A stretch of DNA of 64,000 nt from Paulinella micropora (GCA_009731375.1 BJOX01000122.1:883119-947118), one strand, 5' to 3'; shown: positions 46,428 through 56,915, numbered from the stretch's first letter. A program made the numbers and translations. The notes: a model not told the origin generated them from the sequence alone.

Positions 46428-46728
46428 CAGCACCGCGCCCGCCCTCCCGGGCCTTTCTGCCGCGCACCNNNNNNNNNNNNNNNNNNNNNNNNNNNNNNNN
46501 NNNNNNNNNNNNNNNNNNNNNNNNNNNNNNNNNNNNNNNNNNNNNNNNNNNNNNNNNNNNNNNNNNNNNNNNNNNNNNNNNNNNNNNNNNNNNNNNNNNN
46601 NNNNNNNNNNNNNNNNNNNNNNNNNNNNNNNNNNNNNNNNNNNNATCCCCCCCTCCCCCCCTGCCAGTGCCCCGGGGGGGAGGACCCCCCCCCGCTTCCC
46701 ACTCCCAGCGCCCCGAGGGGGGAGGATC
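46428..46728. other. RPB2 upstream region with a 176-base gap
   Basis: Gap at 46469-46644, then C-rich and G-rich runs up to the block edge at about 46728. The RPB2 promoter would lie here. No gene seen. Confidence 0.7.
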
Positions 46729-46733
46729 TAACT
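46729..46733. repeat. Candidate target-site duplication, right (TAACT)
   Basis: Same five bases as at 27681-27685, at the point where GC-rich sequence gives way to copia-like sequence. Confidence 0.45.
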
Positions 46734-47737
46734 GTCTTTCCCTGTCTAGCTGATATGCCTGTAGTGAAAGAGCAATTGCTACCAGGACTGTGTGTTTTAT
46801 ACCTCTCTTACCCTCTCCGCAATCTGTTCGCACACACCTTGACGTACATTCATAACACATATATATGCCCTGTCTGTTTGCAGCAGTAACATTTTAGTTC
46901 TGAATCTTTCGTCGTCGAAACTGTACTGAATACTTAGTCTACCTGCTTGCCTCTCGGTGGTGTTATTACTTGAATCCCTGTACAGTTTATCGTTATTGTG
47001 TTCTTGTGCGACCTGTACTACTTTGTGGGTTAGTTGTTTCCAATCCTATCTGTTGTCCATGTGTTGCCAGGTAATGTATAGAGTGGACATGGGGTCTAAG
47101 TGTTGCAGTAATCTAAAAAGCTTCTTGCACTTCTTGTAGTCTGACGCAGGTCTTCCTTCATCTGTCTCAACCTGTCTGACTAACGTTTTGTACCTCGTCA
47201 ACCATGTCTCTACTCTACTCATCGAACTAGTTCCCTGCATAGCTTCCAGCCTGTCTAATCGACCTGCCTTAGCTATTTCGTCTAATCCCCTATACTTGTC
47301 GACAATTGCTTTCCAGAATTTTGCAGGGTCTCCTCAAGTTCGGCATCAGGCAACAATGCCATAGCATCCGGATTCTGCTGACATGAGGAGATGAGGTATG
47401 CTAACAACTCGTTTTTAATCTCCCTACGTCTCCTTGCATTTTCACTCTTCTCTTCATCTTTCTTCTGTGACAGTCTTTCTTCTTCGTCCAACTCACGTTG
47501 TGTGACAGATTGTTGTTTCAGAGTCTTATTTACTAAGGGTGAAGCTGTTGATTCTGTCTTGACAAGACTGGGGAGAACTATTGTTTTTCCTTCTAGACAA
47601 TTAAGTAGCTGTGGATTAACTATCCTAAGAATAGCTATCAAAGTACTCTCGTAAGTCTTGAAGTCTTTGATGTTTCTAGTAAGAGGGTGAACCCTCAAAT
47701 CTAGTTTCACTTTCGGGTATGGAGTATATAAGGCCAT
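46734..47737 (-). pseudogene. Ty1/copia gag fragment with a disrupted zinc knuckle
   Basis: ATG at 47737. The upper part (47737-47282) is a Lys/Glu-rich gag segment; the next (47240-47046) reads WLTRYKTLVRQVETDEGR and ends LYITWQHMDNR before a TAG. Further on, in another frame, lies KCYCCKQTGHI (46865-46894), a CCHC zinc knuckle whose last Cys position is a TGA stop (46850-46852). Several lesions make this a pseudogene. It lies on the same strand as, and upstream of, the protease fragment at 27519-26609. Confidence 0.75.
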
Positions 47738-49612
47738 CTCTTACCTTCGTGCTTACCCGAGCTACTTGATCAGAAACTTGTTGAGCGAACGTCGGCGACA
47801 GGGAAGCAAAGCCACTTGTCCCGACGACTGGATCTGTTGAGTTTGGGGCTTCTCACCACAGCTGGGGGGTCCTTCAGACCAGACCACTTGGGAAAAAGTC
47901 CAACGTCGGCGCTTGACGCCAAAAATTAGTAGGGTCTAATCAAAGTGGATGTCGAACGTAAACGACAGGGCCACTGACAGAGTCGGACTCCACCCCAACC
48001 GGATAATCATTAAAGTCTGGCTGTTGCACGGAACACGGTGCTCTCCGGAATGTCTGGTAAGCTGAGCCTGGACCTCGGCCCTGAAGGCAATGTCCACGGA
48101 ACGCCACGAAAGGCTCTTGACGCCAAGTCGGACCGGTATGCTAAGTGTTTAACGATCTCGAACCTAGAGTTCCACTCGCACTGGGCTTCACCAGGCACCT
48201 GTTTGTTACACACAGCAAACAGAAATTAGTTCTGCTCTGGCCCTAAACACGAACAAGACAACGTCCCTCTGGGTGTTTAGACGCTTTCTTCAGTCCTTGG
48301 GAACACTGCCCAAGGGTCTTTGCGCTTCAGACGCTCCAAGGCTTCATAACCTATTGACATACACTGTACCGAAGAATGACTTTAATGATCATACCACGTC
48401 CAACAGTAACGGACGACTCAAACGAATGGTAGGTAATAATTATAATAACGGAACAATAACTGGACCCGCTTTGTGGGGGCAGATATACCCACTCGGTCCA
48501 CAAAGCTGGATTGGCAATGATTGTTCTGATACGGGATCTAACCGTATAACCCGATTAAATACATGGATATATAAGTTACCAACCTATTACCTAACAAATA
48601 CCAGTACATAGCAGAGCGGTCACTTCGTTTATTTACGTAGATTTCTACTTGTTACAGACTTGGGTTGCAAAGTACGGTCACGAATGAACGTAGATTGTGA
48701 GTTTGGTGTGCTCGTACAACTTGAAGCTACTGTAAAGCACTTGAAGGATGGCTTCAAGTACAACTTATAATCATCAAAGTTCAAGTGTCTGAAATTTGTA
48801 TTTGGGAAAAGTTTCCTCAGTCAGGATGTAAAAAGGCGGTTTTCCGTCAGTCTAGTTGACTTGTCCACAAATTTACCGCAACGTGCGCGTTTCACGGGAA
48901 ATCAGGGGGAAAATGCAATAGAGTGGGAAAAATGCAATACTTAATACTTTCTAAAAAAAACTTTGACTTGATCGTTTCAAGTCATTTCTGAACGAAACTT
49001 CATCAAAAACTAGTTATATACTGAGTGAAGTCGAAAAGTCGTGCAGAGGAGAATCTAACAGGCTGGTCAAAAAGAGTGAAAAAGTCAACGGTAATGATTT
49101 TGGCTGGTCGTTATTAATAAAATGCTCAGTCACCTCTGATAAGCCCTGTCACGTAGTAACTTGAACCCCTGTTAATAAACTACTTATTTGAAAACTAAAC
49201 GACTTTCTAGCAATAAGATGATTCAACTGTAGAACCGCTGCTTGCTTTTCATTGAGCTGATTGTAATTAAACTAGTGGCACTGATTGTATTAAACTCAAC
49301 ATTGTTTGCGTAAAAACTTGAGACAACATTTTGTCACAACATTTTATCACGTGCTTGTGCTGGGTTTAACTTGATTCATCAGTTCGTACTTGCAACATTT
49401 CACATTTTATCATGATTTCAGTCATCTTGTTTTGTACGAATACTTACTGTCATCGTATTTGCTCTTTCTTTTTTTTAACGGAACCACTCTTTTAATACTC
49501 GGAAAACACTTGCCACTCGTTTCATTAAACTCAGCGGCGCAATTGCCGTTTTCTTTCCCCACTGAACAAGTTTAATGAATGCATTTAGTCAAAACAGTTG
49601 CCTTTCGTTGGG
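47738..49612. other. AT-rich DNA, possible copia leader, no gene seen
   Basis: The 5' leader and LTR of the copia element should lie here. GCTCTTGACGCCAA and GCGCTTGACGCCAA occur near 48113 and 47913; on the minus strand they read TTGGCGTCAAG and could be a primer-binding-site-like repeat. I found no matching LTR at 25-26.6 kb. An open frame at 48273-48611 looks random. Confidence 0.5.
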
Positions 49613-49879
49613 ATGAAGGCCAGGGAAGGGGATTATGAAGTAGGCGAACATAACTTGAAGTCGGCTTTTACGCAAGCACTGTTCAGTAAAAGTAATAAGG
49701 CGGTGACATCGACAAACATTTTGTCGGACCCAAGAGAACTTGAAGGAATCAAGAAGCGAATAGAAGGAAGTAATTATAGGAATGAGCTTTTCAAGTCAAG
49801 GTCACGGTCCGTCAGTGGTGAGTTTCTCGATGCACTCAGCGGCAAAGTGGTGTATGAAGAGGAAGAGTTCAACATCTGA
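49613..49879 (+). CDS. Small orphan ORF (88 aa), weak
   Basis: ATG at 49613. It encodes a charged, mostly helical-looking protein (KSAFTQALFSKSNK, then ELEGIKKRIEGS) ending in an acidic EEEEFNI. It overlaps the 3' end of the ORF on the other strand. No family recognised; it may be spurious or part of a decayed element. Confidence 0.25.
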   Translation: MKAREGDYEVGEHNLKSAFTQALFSKSNKAVTSTNILSDPRELEGIKKRIEGSNYRNELFKSRSRSVSGEFLDALSGKVVYEEEEFNI

Positions 49880-50236
49880 TCTCAGTGCACCATGCGCATC
49901 TCGCAGACCTGCAGCAATTTTTGCGCGCTTCTTACCACGTTCGCGGCGATCTGCGGCAGATTTTTCAAACCGCCTTTTTAAGTCACTAGTAGCACATGAC
50001 GATGTGGAAGATGACGCCAACGATGTGGAAGATGATGCTGACGATGACGTGGAGGATGATGCCCGCAGCGACGATGAGGACGAGGCAGATCCAGCCTCCC
50101 TCTTTCTCCTCACAACTCTGTCTTTCTTTATGGTTCCATCAGGTTCTAGGCAGTTCGCGATCATCTTCAAACAGTCGCTGATCACCTGTATGTACTCCTC
50201 CGCCGTTTGCCCCATGTATAGAGCCAAATCTGGCAA
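49802..50236 (-). CDS. Orphan exon or ORF with Ser-rich linker
   Basis: The frame is open from about 50236, just after a TTTCTGTTGCCAG that would suit a 3' splice site; the first ATG is at 50215. Order: helical LYMGQTAEEYIQVISDCLKM, basic KKDRVVRRKRE, a long Ser/Ala/Thr run, basic KRRFEKSAADRRERGKKRAK. The composition suggests a nuclear or nucleic-acid-binding host or TE protein. No family recognised. Confidence 0.35.
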   Translation of the reverse strand: MPDLALYMGQTAEEYIQVISDCLKMIANCLEPDGTIKKDRVVRRKREAGSASSSSSLRASSSTSSSASSSTSLASSSTSSCATSDLKRRFEKSAADRRERGKKRAKIAAGLRDAHGALRSDVELFLFIHHFAAECIEKLTTDGP

Positions 50237-50375
50237 CAGAAAGCGAGTGCGAATAGTGCTTGCTTGTTCTGTTTTCTTTTTTCAGTTTGTCTGCCTGTTG
50301 TTGCTCAACTTGTTTTGTTGCTGTTGTTGTTGTTGTCTTCTCATTTCATTCAACGTGACGCATGACGACCCAGGT

Positions 50376-50407
<32 letters not shown>

Positions 50408-50594
50408 ATTGTTGTTGTTATTGTTGTTGTTGTGGTTGTTGTTGTGGTTGTTGTTGTGGTTGTTGTTGTTGTTGTTTGTTTGTTTGTTTGTTTTTTTGTT
50501 TGTTGTTGTTGATGATGATGTTTTTGTTGTTGTTGTTCTTGTTGTTGTTGTTGTTGTTGCTGTTGTTGTTGGGGGGGGGGGGGGGGGGGGGGAA

Positions 50595-50625
<31 letters not shown>

Positions 50626-50907
50626 AAGAGAGAAAGAAAGAGAGAGAGAGAGAGAGAGAGANNNNNNNNNNNNNNNNNNNNNNNNNNNNNNNNNNNNNNN
50701 NNNNNNNNNNNNNNNNNNNNNNNNNNNNNNNNNNNNNNNNNNNNNNNNNNNNNNNNNNNNNNNNNNNNNNNNNNNNNNNNNNNNNNNNNNNNNNNNNNNN
50801 NNCAAAAAAAATGGGGGGGGGGGGGGGGGGGGGGGGGCAGGAGGAGAAGGAGGAGAAGGAGGCCAGAAGGAGGCCAGGAGGAGGAGGAGGAGGGAGGGAG
50901 GGAGGAG
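50237..50907. repeat. TTG array, G runs, gap
   Basis: TTG trinucleotides (about 50380-50570), long G runs, AG repeats, a gap (50662-50802), more G runs and GGA repeats. Confidence 0.92.
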
Positions 50908-51165
50908 TCAAGGGAAATGGCAGAAGGAGAAGCGAAATGGCCAAAGGACAAACGAATGGCCGAAGGACAAGCGAAATGATACCTGCTGCATCCGTTGGTT
51001 GATATCTTTCAAGGTTGGTTCGCGTGCAAGTGTGAGCGGCTGCGAAGAGCCCACGCACATAGGGCACAGGACTCTACCTTGCTCTTGAGATTGAAGGCTT
51101 TCTCTGTTCTTACGAGCACACTCTGCATGGTACCAGATGTAGCACTTGTTGCATGCGAACTGCAT
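50908..51165 (-). pseudogene. Partial PHD-finger segment
   Basis: The frame from 51165 reads CNKCYIWYHAECARK and, about 18 residues on, VLCPMC. This is the second half of a PHD finger (C-x2-C-x4-H-x2-C...C-x2-C). The first Cys pair is not in frame upstream, so it lies in another exon or has been lost. The rest of the frame has no clear domain. PHD fingers bind histone tails and also occur in some retroelements; the context does not decide. Confidence 0.5.
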
Positions 51166-51225
51166 CCCCGACCCAAGGCGACGCCTCTCAACATCCTCTG
51201 CCCCCCCTCCACGTCGAGGCTGTGC

Positions 51226-53048
51226 ATGCTCGAGGTCTGGCTGGCCATGCTGCTGGACGAGCTCCTGGGTGACCCCCGGCGGGAGGGCACACTGCAGCGC
51301 CGGCGCCTGCTGGCAGAGCTGACGCCGGTGCTGACCAGGCCTCTAGACCAGGGTGGCAGAGAGGAGGCCACCGAGTGGATTATCTCTGCCCCCCCTGGCA
51401 GACCCCGCCCAGCTTGTACCTGCAGCGGCTGGAACACTCGGCGCACAGGCTCTTGCTAGGCGCACTTTTTGCCCTGCACCGCAAGGCGCAGCAGCAGGCC
51501 GCCCTGGTGGGCAGCCAGGCCGGGCATGGCGGCTGGTGGAGCCACACCACCCTGCAGACCATCGCCTGTCAGCTCCGCCTCGACCGCTGGGCCAGCCCCA
51601 GGCTGCGCGAGCCCAAGCCCTACGCCCGTGCGCTCCTCTGGTTGCTGCTCCCAGGCGTCGACTCCATCCCCTACTCAGTCAGCCGCTCCGAGGATCTGGA
51701 GGCTACGCGCCTGCTGCACGCGCAGCACCAGTTGGAGCAATGCCTCCAGGCGGCCTCCTGTCTCCACATCTTTGTTCTGCTGTCCCCCCGCGACCTGGCT
51801 AGGCCCGCGCACCTTAGCTGCGCCGCCGCCTGGGCCTGGCTCGATAACGCCCAGGTCCTGCAGCAGGTGCTGACAAAAAACCTCAAGGGCGCCAACGGCG
51901 AGCCCCGCCAGCTCCTGGAACTCTTGACGCACTACTGCCAGACCAAACGCCAGGCCCCCGGCGCCCTGGCCCTGCCCAACCTCTGCAGGCTCCTCCGCGG
52001 GCACTCCCAGGCAACCTCCTGCCTGGTGCTGCTGGCCCTCCTCGGGGGGCTGTCCACGCACAGCCAAGAGCTCGCGCGCCGCCTGGCCGGGACGAGGGTC
52101 GTTGTCGCCGCGGTCACGGGCGCCCACCCCCAAGGGCCCGCCGCCACCACCAAACAAGTGCGGCTCTCGGTCCTCCTGGCCCTGCTGCTGCGCATGCTGC
52201 TACGGGGCCGCGCCGTCAGCGACGCCCTGCCCCCCAGCAAAAGGCAGCGCGCTAACGAGGCGCGCACAGCCCTCCATGACCCCACCATCACCACCCCCCG
52301 CCGCCGGCGCCCCCACCCCGTTGCGCCCGCCGACAGCGGCGCCCTCTGGGTGAGCGAGAACGACCCCTTGCTGTCCGTCCTGCTCTCTTGGTCGCCACCG
52401 CCTTGGTCCTGTTGTCCCCCGGCCTGCGCGGGAGAGACCCCGGGGGGCAGCGCCGCTTCGAGAGTGCGCTCGGCGCCTTGCTGAGAAACCTCCACGCACC
52501 CGCCTGGCTAGGCGCTTGGCTGCGCGCTGTCTACGACAGCGGAACCGACCAGCAGGCCACCTACGAAGCCTGGCACGACGACGTCAAGTGCCCCCTCCAC
52601 TTCTACACCGAGACACTCATGATTCGTCGCCGCAGCGGCGCCGCAGCAAAGGGCGCAAGTTCCGGCGCCCATATCCAACGGGAACTCAAACTCCTGTCCA
52701 GCCTCTCCTTGCAACGCCTCGTCCCCAGCCTCTGCGAGGGTAGCGCAGGAGTACAGCTGGGCCGTCGGTGTGCTGCTGCCTTACCTGCTCAACTCCATGG
52801 AGACCGACGCCTTCGGCTCCTTTGTACAAAGCCTGCATCTCATCATGGAGCGGGCCCACGAATTCGACGACTGGGTTACTATCATGATCGAAAACGCCAC
52901 GTTCCCACAATGGAAGATACACATTGAACTTGCCATTGCAGAAATCACGGACCTGCCGTTTGAAATAGACGACCTAGGCGGCTTGATGGCCACGACGACG
53001 ACGCAGCTCATGCACAGCGCTAGGCCTGCGCGCTCTGCAGTTTATTAA
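51226..53048 (+). CDS. Orphan helical protein, virus-like, frame-broken
   Basis: Start ATG at 51226 (MLEVWLAMLLDELLG), 60 bp from the PHD-like segment on the other strand. The protein is Leu/Ala-rich and mostly helical, with a basic PRRRRPHP patch and a C-terminal part that reads LLPYLLNSMETDAFGSF and FDDWVTIMIENATFPQW. The frame changes near 51385 (at a run of 7 C), near 52385 and near 52745. Composition and codon use resemble the GC-rich block. No family recognised. Stop TAA at 53046-53048 is followed by an AT-rich spacer. Confidence 0.55.
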
Positions 53049-53125
53049 AAAGAACAAAAAATCATTGTAACTTGTTTTTAATTTAAAATAAATAAATAAA
53101 TAAATAAATTTTTAAAAAAAAATGC
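53049..53125. terminator. AT-rich spacer between convergent genes
   Basis: Contains AATAAA repeats and A9 at 53114-53122, which is T9 on the minus strand four bases after the stop of the minus gene. T runs at gene ends act as transcription stop signals in asfarviruses. Here that is only an analogy. Confidence 0.45.
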
Positions 53126-54333
53126 CTAGGGCAAGTCGAACAAACAAGTCAGGTTCCCGTTGCTCAACAATTTTTTTAAGAAACCGGACGAAGTTACTAG
53201 CTTGCTGCCTCGCAAATCTAAAAACAGGCTTGGCTCGTGCAGGGGCCGCATAGACACCCTGCGCTCCAGCCATGAGATCATGATCAGCTCCCAGCTCATG
53301 CCCTGCGGGCTATCGCGCACCTCCCATCTGCGCAGATCCGGGCAGCTCTGCCAGATTAATTCCCAGCAACCTGGTGGCGCCCGCAGCACCGTAGCTTGCA
53401 AGGACCTTAACCCTCCAAGTACGGGCAGCAGCCGCGCCAGCGCCGACGCGTCGCACGGCGTTTCCACGCACAGCTCCTGCAATTTTGCATACTTGCTCTC
53501 CCCTGACAACACGCTCAGTGCTGGGAAGTCCTGCGCCCGCAGCAGCGGGCGCGGAGGCAGGCGCGTGCCTCGCAAATCCAGGTTTGCCAGAGACCCGGCG
53601 TGCACAGCTTCGCTCCCACCGTTGCAACCCGCAGCAAACAGGGCCGCGGCCAGCTCCTCTGGCGAGAGCCCCGACAAGCCCTGCAACGACAGGGTCTCCA
53701 GAAAAGGCAGCAGACCCCGCAGCGCCTCGCCGCCTCCGCCGCGCAGCTCGCAGCTTACCAGCTCCAATGCACGCGGACCGCGCCCCGACCTCGGCCCCTC
53801 GTTCGCCTGCGCCGCCCACAACAACCGCAGCAGGCCTAGCAAGTCAGCCTCCACCCCAAACCGCGCCCGCGCCACCGAGGACAGCACGCTGCTTTCTTGT
53901 AAACTGGCGCCTAGCAGCTCATGCAACGACTTGGCGCTGAGAACGCGCGTTTGTGTGGGGGCCGCGCGTAGCTCAGAATCAGCTCCAACACCTCCCCCGC
54001 CTGCCCTTTGAGTAGTGCCTCGCAGCTCTGCAGCTCCGTGCGCAGCCTTTGCTCGGCGCGCCGGCTCCCCTCCGGCGCCACCCAGCACAACGACAGTTTT
54101 TCCAAGAAGGGTAAGGGCCACAGGCTTTCGAACTCTATCCTCTTGGTCTCTTCTACCTCCTGCTGAGCTTCCGCCCCCGCGCCGCACACGCGCCAATCCC
54201 AGCACCTCAAGCTCAGGCTTCTCAACCAGTGGGTGCGGCTGCGCAACAGGCCCGGGAAATTCTGCTTCAGGAAAGCAGGTATGTTTCCGTGGTTTGATAA
54301 TTGCAACGTCGCGTTTTGAAATTGAGTATGCAT
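53126..54333 (-). CDS. Leucine-rich-repeat protein, one frame break
   Basis: I choose the ATG at 54333 (MHTQFQNATL). LRR units: LRSLSLRCWDWR, LEKLSLCWVAPEG, LETLSLQGLSGLSPEEL, LANLDLRGTRLPPRPLL, LQELCVETPC, LRSLQATVLRAPPG. The frame changes near 53945. It belongs to the same general F-box/LRR expansion as the 34.8, 40.2 and 36.3 kb genes, but no F-box is seen at its start. It probably binds a protein partner. Confidence 0.65.
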
Positions 54334-54506
54334 GCCGTGCAGTGGAGCGCTGTCTTTGCCAGCAATGCTCCAGCAGCAGCGAGATTGGTTTGTCCAGGGG
54401 CACTGTCTTGTCCGCAAGCTCAAACTGTACTCATGGCGTAGTAGTGGAGCGGCTCCACGTGCAAGCGAGTAGGGTAGAACAGGGGGGCACACGGGCCCGC
54501 CCGGCG

Positions 54507-54935
54507 ATGGACAGGTTTGCCATAGAGCTGCGCTCCAGCCGAGGATCAGCGCTTGTGCAAACGCTGGGGAATCTGTCCGCCACTCAGGGGCCGACGTCAT
54601 GCTTCACCTACACGAACCCCGGCGGGGAGTACGTCGACTCAACTGAGCTGGAGATTTGGATGCAGTGTGTCGAAACAGCGACGGAAACTCCGTGCGTAGT
54701 GGATTACGACGTGGAGGCGCATTGTCGTGTGCTCCCCTCGCCCAGTGACTCTCCCTCGCCGACCCTCCCCTCCACAACAGCTGCACAGCCAACAGACTCT
54801 CATGCCGAGCGGCAAACGTCGTCTGTCAGGCCGTCTGCACGGCCTGGCAGGGGCGGCGCGGGCGCGATGATGATGATGATGATGATGATGATGCCTTTGG
54901 CACTTGTAATAGCATCCGGGTTTTTCTTTATTTAA
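54507..54935 (+). CDS. Small membrane-anchored protein with Ser/Pro stalk (142 aa)
   Basis: ATG at 54507. The order is an N-terminal part with several Cys (SCFTYTN, MQCVETATETPC, EAHCRV), a Ser/Thr/Pro-rich stalk (SPSDSPSPTLPSTT), a run of nine Met coded by (ATG)9, and a C-terminal hydrophobic end MPLALVIASGFFFI. No signal peptide is seen. It may be a tail-anchored surface or virion protein. No family recognised. Directly after TAA comes T7 A5. Confidence 0.5.
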   Translation: MDRFAIELRSSRGSALVQTLGNLSATQGPTSCFTYTNPGGEYVDSTELEIWMQCVETATETPCVVDYDVEAHCRVLPSPSDSPSPTLPSTTAAQPTDSHAERQTSSVRPSARPGRGGAGAMMMMMMMMMPLALVIASGFFFI

Positions 54936-54947
54936 TTTTTTTAAAAA
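54936..54947. terminator. T7A5 tract between convergent stop codons
   Basis: Only 12 bases separate the plus-strand TAA and the minus-strand TAG: seven T then five A. It can serve as a T-run signal in both directions. Confidence 0.45.
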
Positions 54948-55537
54948 CTATGGCCGCCCCATGACCGTGCACTCGTGTTCTATTAGATGGTAACGATTAT
55001 GGCGCAGTCGCAGGTGGCGGACCTCTAGGCGGACAGGTTGTCCATTGAAAGAGTACCCGATATCTTCGAGCACTATGTTTACAACCTGCATCTCTTCATA
55101 CCTATTTGGAGTGCCCTCAATACATATAGACGAAGTCCGCAGACCTTGTAGCCTCAGTACTTGATCGTGCTGAACATTTTCTTCGTTGTAGTCAATAAGT
55201 TCATGTTGCTCGTTGTAGGCAAGACGAATGACGAGGGCTGGCAACGCAGCAGAGTCTACAATCTGTGTGATAGTGATAGTCGTGCCGTGTTTCTGGAGCC
55301 CTGTCAAATCATCGAAGAATGGTTCTACTTCTCCGACCTCGATTGTGCACGTGGCGGGCCCCGCGGCGGCTGTGCGTGAGCATAGCGCAATTGTAGACAA
55401 TTCACTTGCTGCAGCGCCAAGCGGGAGCTGGTGGCGACGGGCTTGGCAGGCAAAAACCACGTTATTGACTTTAGGCCATAAATATCGAGCTCTATGTCCT
55501 TGAGGACGCTGTGGGGGAATTCACGCCTATTTCCCAC
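54948..55537 (-). CDS. Orphan protein, one frame break
   Basis: The C-terminal 130 codons are open (EVGEVEPFFDDLTGL, ITITQIVDSAALPALVIRLAY, RLEVRHLRLRHNRYHLIEH). The likely N-terminal part (VLKDIELDIYGLKSITWFLP) is in another frame that changes near 55410. No ATG is seen at the start; GTG codons at 55537 and 55460 are the only candidates. The pattern is beta-strand-rich. No family recognised. Confidence 0.45.
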
Positions 55538-55781
55538 TTAGCTTCCGCTTCTTCCAACCGAATCAAGTTCTGAAGCTTAAGGCTAGTGAGCCGGGGTACG
55601 CGCTGAAACAACCAGCTAGGAACTTCTTATACCCTGCTTGTCTTGTATCAGCAAACACTGATAAAGCCGTCACTACCAAGCCTTCAGGCACCTTAAATAA
55701 GGGCAGGGTGGTAAAATCACAAACGGGATCAGCTTACTGAAATCCTGGAGAATGCACAGGGATACTACGTAGTCAGAACCA
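55538..55781. other. Intergenic, no gene seen
   Basis: About 240 bp between two minus-strand genes. No motif stands out. Confidence 0.6.
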
Positions 55782-56513
55782 TTACTTTCGACCAGCAATC
55801 CGACAGGATGACCCCCCTGGGGGGGTCCGTCCCAGAGCAGCGGTAATTTTTCGACGCAGGAACCGGGGGTCCAGCTCGCGTAGGCCCCACCGCCACAGAG
55901 CTAATTGTGCATTACACAGCTCTTGGGGCGTGGGCTTGAACAGGTTCGAAACCCCGTCCTTCTGAAAGCTGAGTTCCTTTATGTCCTTGCACAGCTCTGT
56001 CCACATGAGGTCTTCGAGCTGTTCGCACAAGGAAAGAATGTTTGTACCCGGATCTGTGCCGTCGTTTGGCGACAGCTCTAAAAAGCCAAAGCGGCAGCGG
56101 CAGCACCGCAGCCTGTGCAGCACCTTGCTTACCGCGGGGTACTTGTCCAGAGCGCTCTTGCCAGGCAGCCGCGCGTACTCGACCAGATAGGCAAACAGCC
56201 TGCCGGCGACCGTTGGGATCACTTTCTTCAGTTCCTCTCGTTTGGGTTTGGGTTCCCTACTAGGAAGCATCGCAACCAGCCTGCACCGCGGCTTCAGCAG
56301 CTTCTCAAATAACAGTTGGGTCTCGCTGGCGCCGGGGCTCTTGTTGCCCGACGGTAGGTAAATGCACACAGCCCCCTCCAGATCCTGAGCAGTGCACCGA
56401 GCTCGTGTCTCGCGCTGCTCGGGCGGGCAATCAAGGCAGATGCCACAGAGGTGGCGGCCATGCGCTCCAGCCTTGCGTTTCTTGCTTGGTGGTTCTGGCC
56501 CCGCTTTGTACAT
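55782..56513 (-). CDS. Orphan protein with nuclear signal and Cys cluster (243 aa)
   Basis: ATG at 56513, frame intact. The N-terminus has a basic PPSKKRKAG nuclear-localisation-like motif followed by CGICLDCPPEQ, with a second Cys cluster RCCRCRFG near residue 140. These pairs could bind zinc. The rest is helical (LRELDPRFLRRKITAALG). No family recognised. It may act in the nucleus, which would suit a virus that transcribes there. Confidence 0.55.
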   Translation of the reverse strand: MYKAGPEPPSKKRKAGAHGRHLCGICLDCPPEQRETRARCTAQDLEGAVCIYLPSGNKSPGASETQLLFEKLLKPRCRLVAMLPSREPKPKREELKKVIPTVAGRLFAYLVEYARLPGKSALDKYPAVSKVLHRLRCCRCRFGFLELSPNDGTDPGTNILSLCEQLEDLMWTELCKDIKELSFQKDGVSNLFKPTPQELCNAQLALWRWGLRELDPRFLRRKITAALGRTPPGGSSCRIAGRK

Positions 56514-56915
56514 TTCTTTCCTCTCTCTCTCCCTCCCCTCCCTTGTCCCCCCTTTTTTTTGCCTTAGTTTATAGTCGCTAATAAGAAAAGGCGGGAGTGC
56601 GCCCCCCCTCCCCCCTTATGCACCCCTTTCTTTGCCCGCGCGGAAAAGAGGAAGAGAAGGAGAAAAGGAAAGGGGAGGGGTGGTTTTATCTGCTTCTCAT
56701 CTTCTCCCCATCCTCTGCTCACCTCCCAACGTCTTGCTAAACAAAAAGAAAAAGAAGGAAGAAAGGGCGAAAGCTGCCAAAGCCAGTTTCGGAGCATTAG
56801 CGTCATTCATTCATTTTAAAGAGACCTAGACGTTTGCGCGCATGATTGCGCGAGAGAAAAAGCACTTACCTACTTGCCCCATACAAACGCAAGCAATCGA
56901 AAAAAACTTAAAGAA
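56514..56915. promoter_or_regulatory. Divergent intergenic region
   Basis: The minus gene starts at 56513 and the plus gene at 56916. The 400-bp spacer is CT-rich near 56515-56560 and A-rich near 56740-56765. It should hold both promoters. No conserved box seen. Confidence 0.4.

Larger units (their letters stand above)
27686..46728. mobile_element. ~19-kb GC-rich virus-like insertion in a copia element
   Basis: Composition changes abruptly at both edges. Inside are RPB1-like and RPB2-like genes, F-box/LRR genes and orphan ORFs without recognisable introns; outside, on the same strand and in the right order, are the two halves of one copia-type element. The polymerase genes are about three-quarters GC by eye and the LRR genes less. 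I infer an endogenised piece of a large DNA virus genome. It contains no recognised integrase, capsid or DNA polymerase gene, so it is a fragment. Confidence 0.65.

Noticed and set aside
48273-48611. 112-codon plus-strand ORF
   Set aside because: Composition is like the surrounding non-coding AT-rich DNA, with no motif, in the likely copia leader region.
47738-49612. copia 5' LTR and primer-binding site
   Set aside because: TTGGCGTCAAG repeats are suggestive, but I found no matching LTR on the other side and no TG...CA borders, so I do not annotate an LTR.
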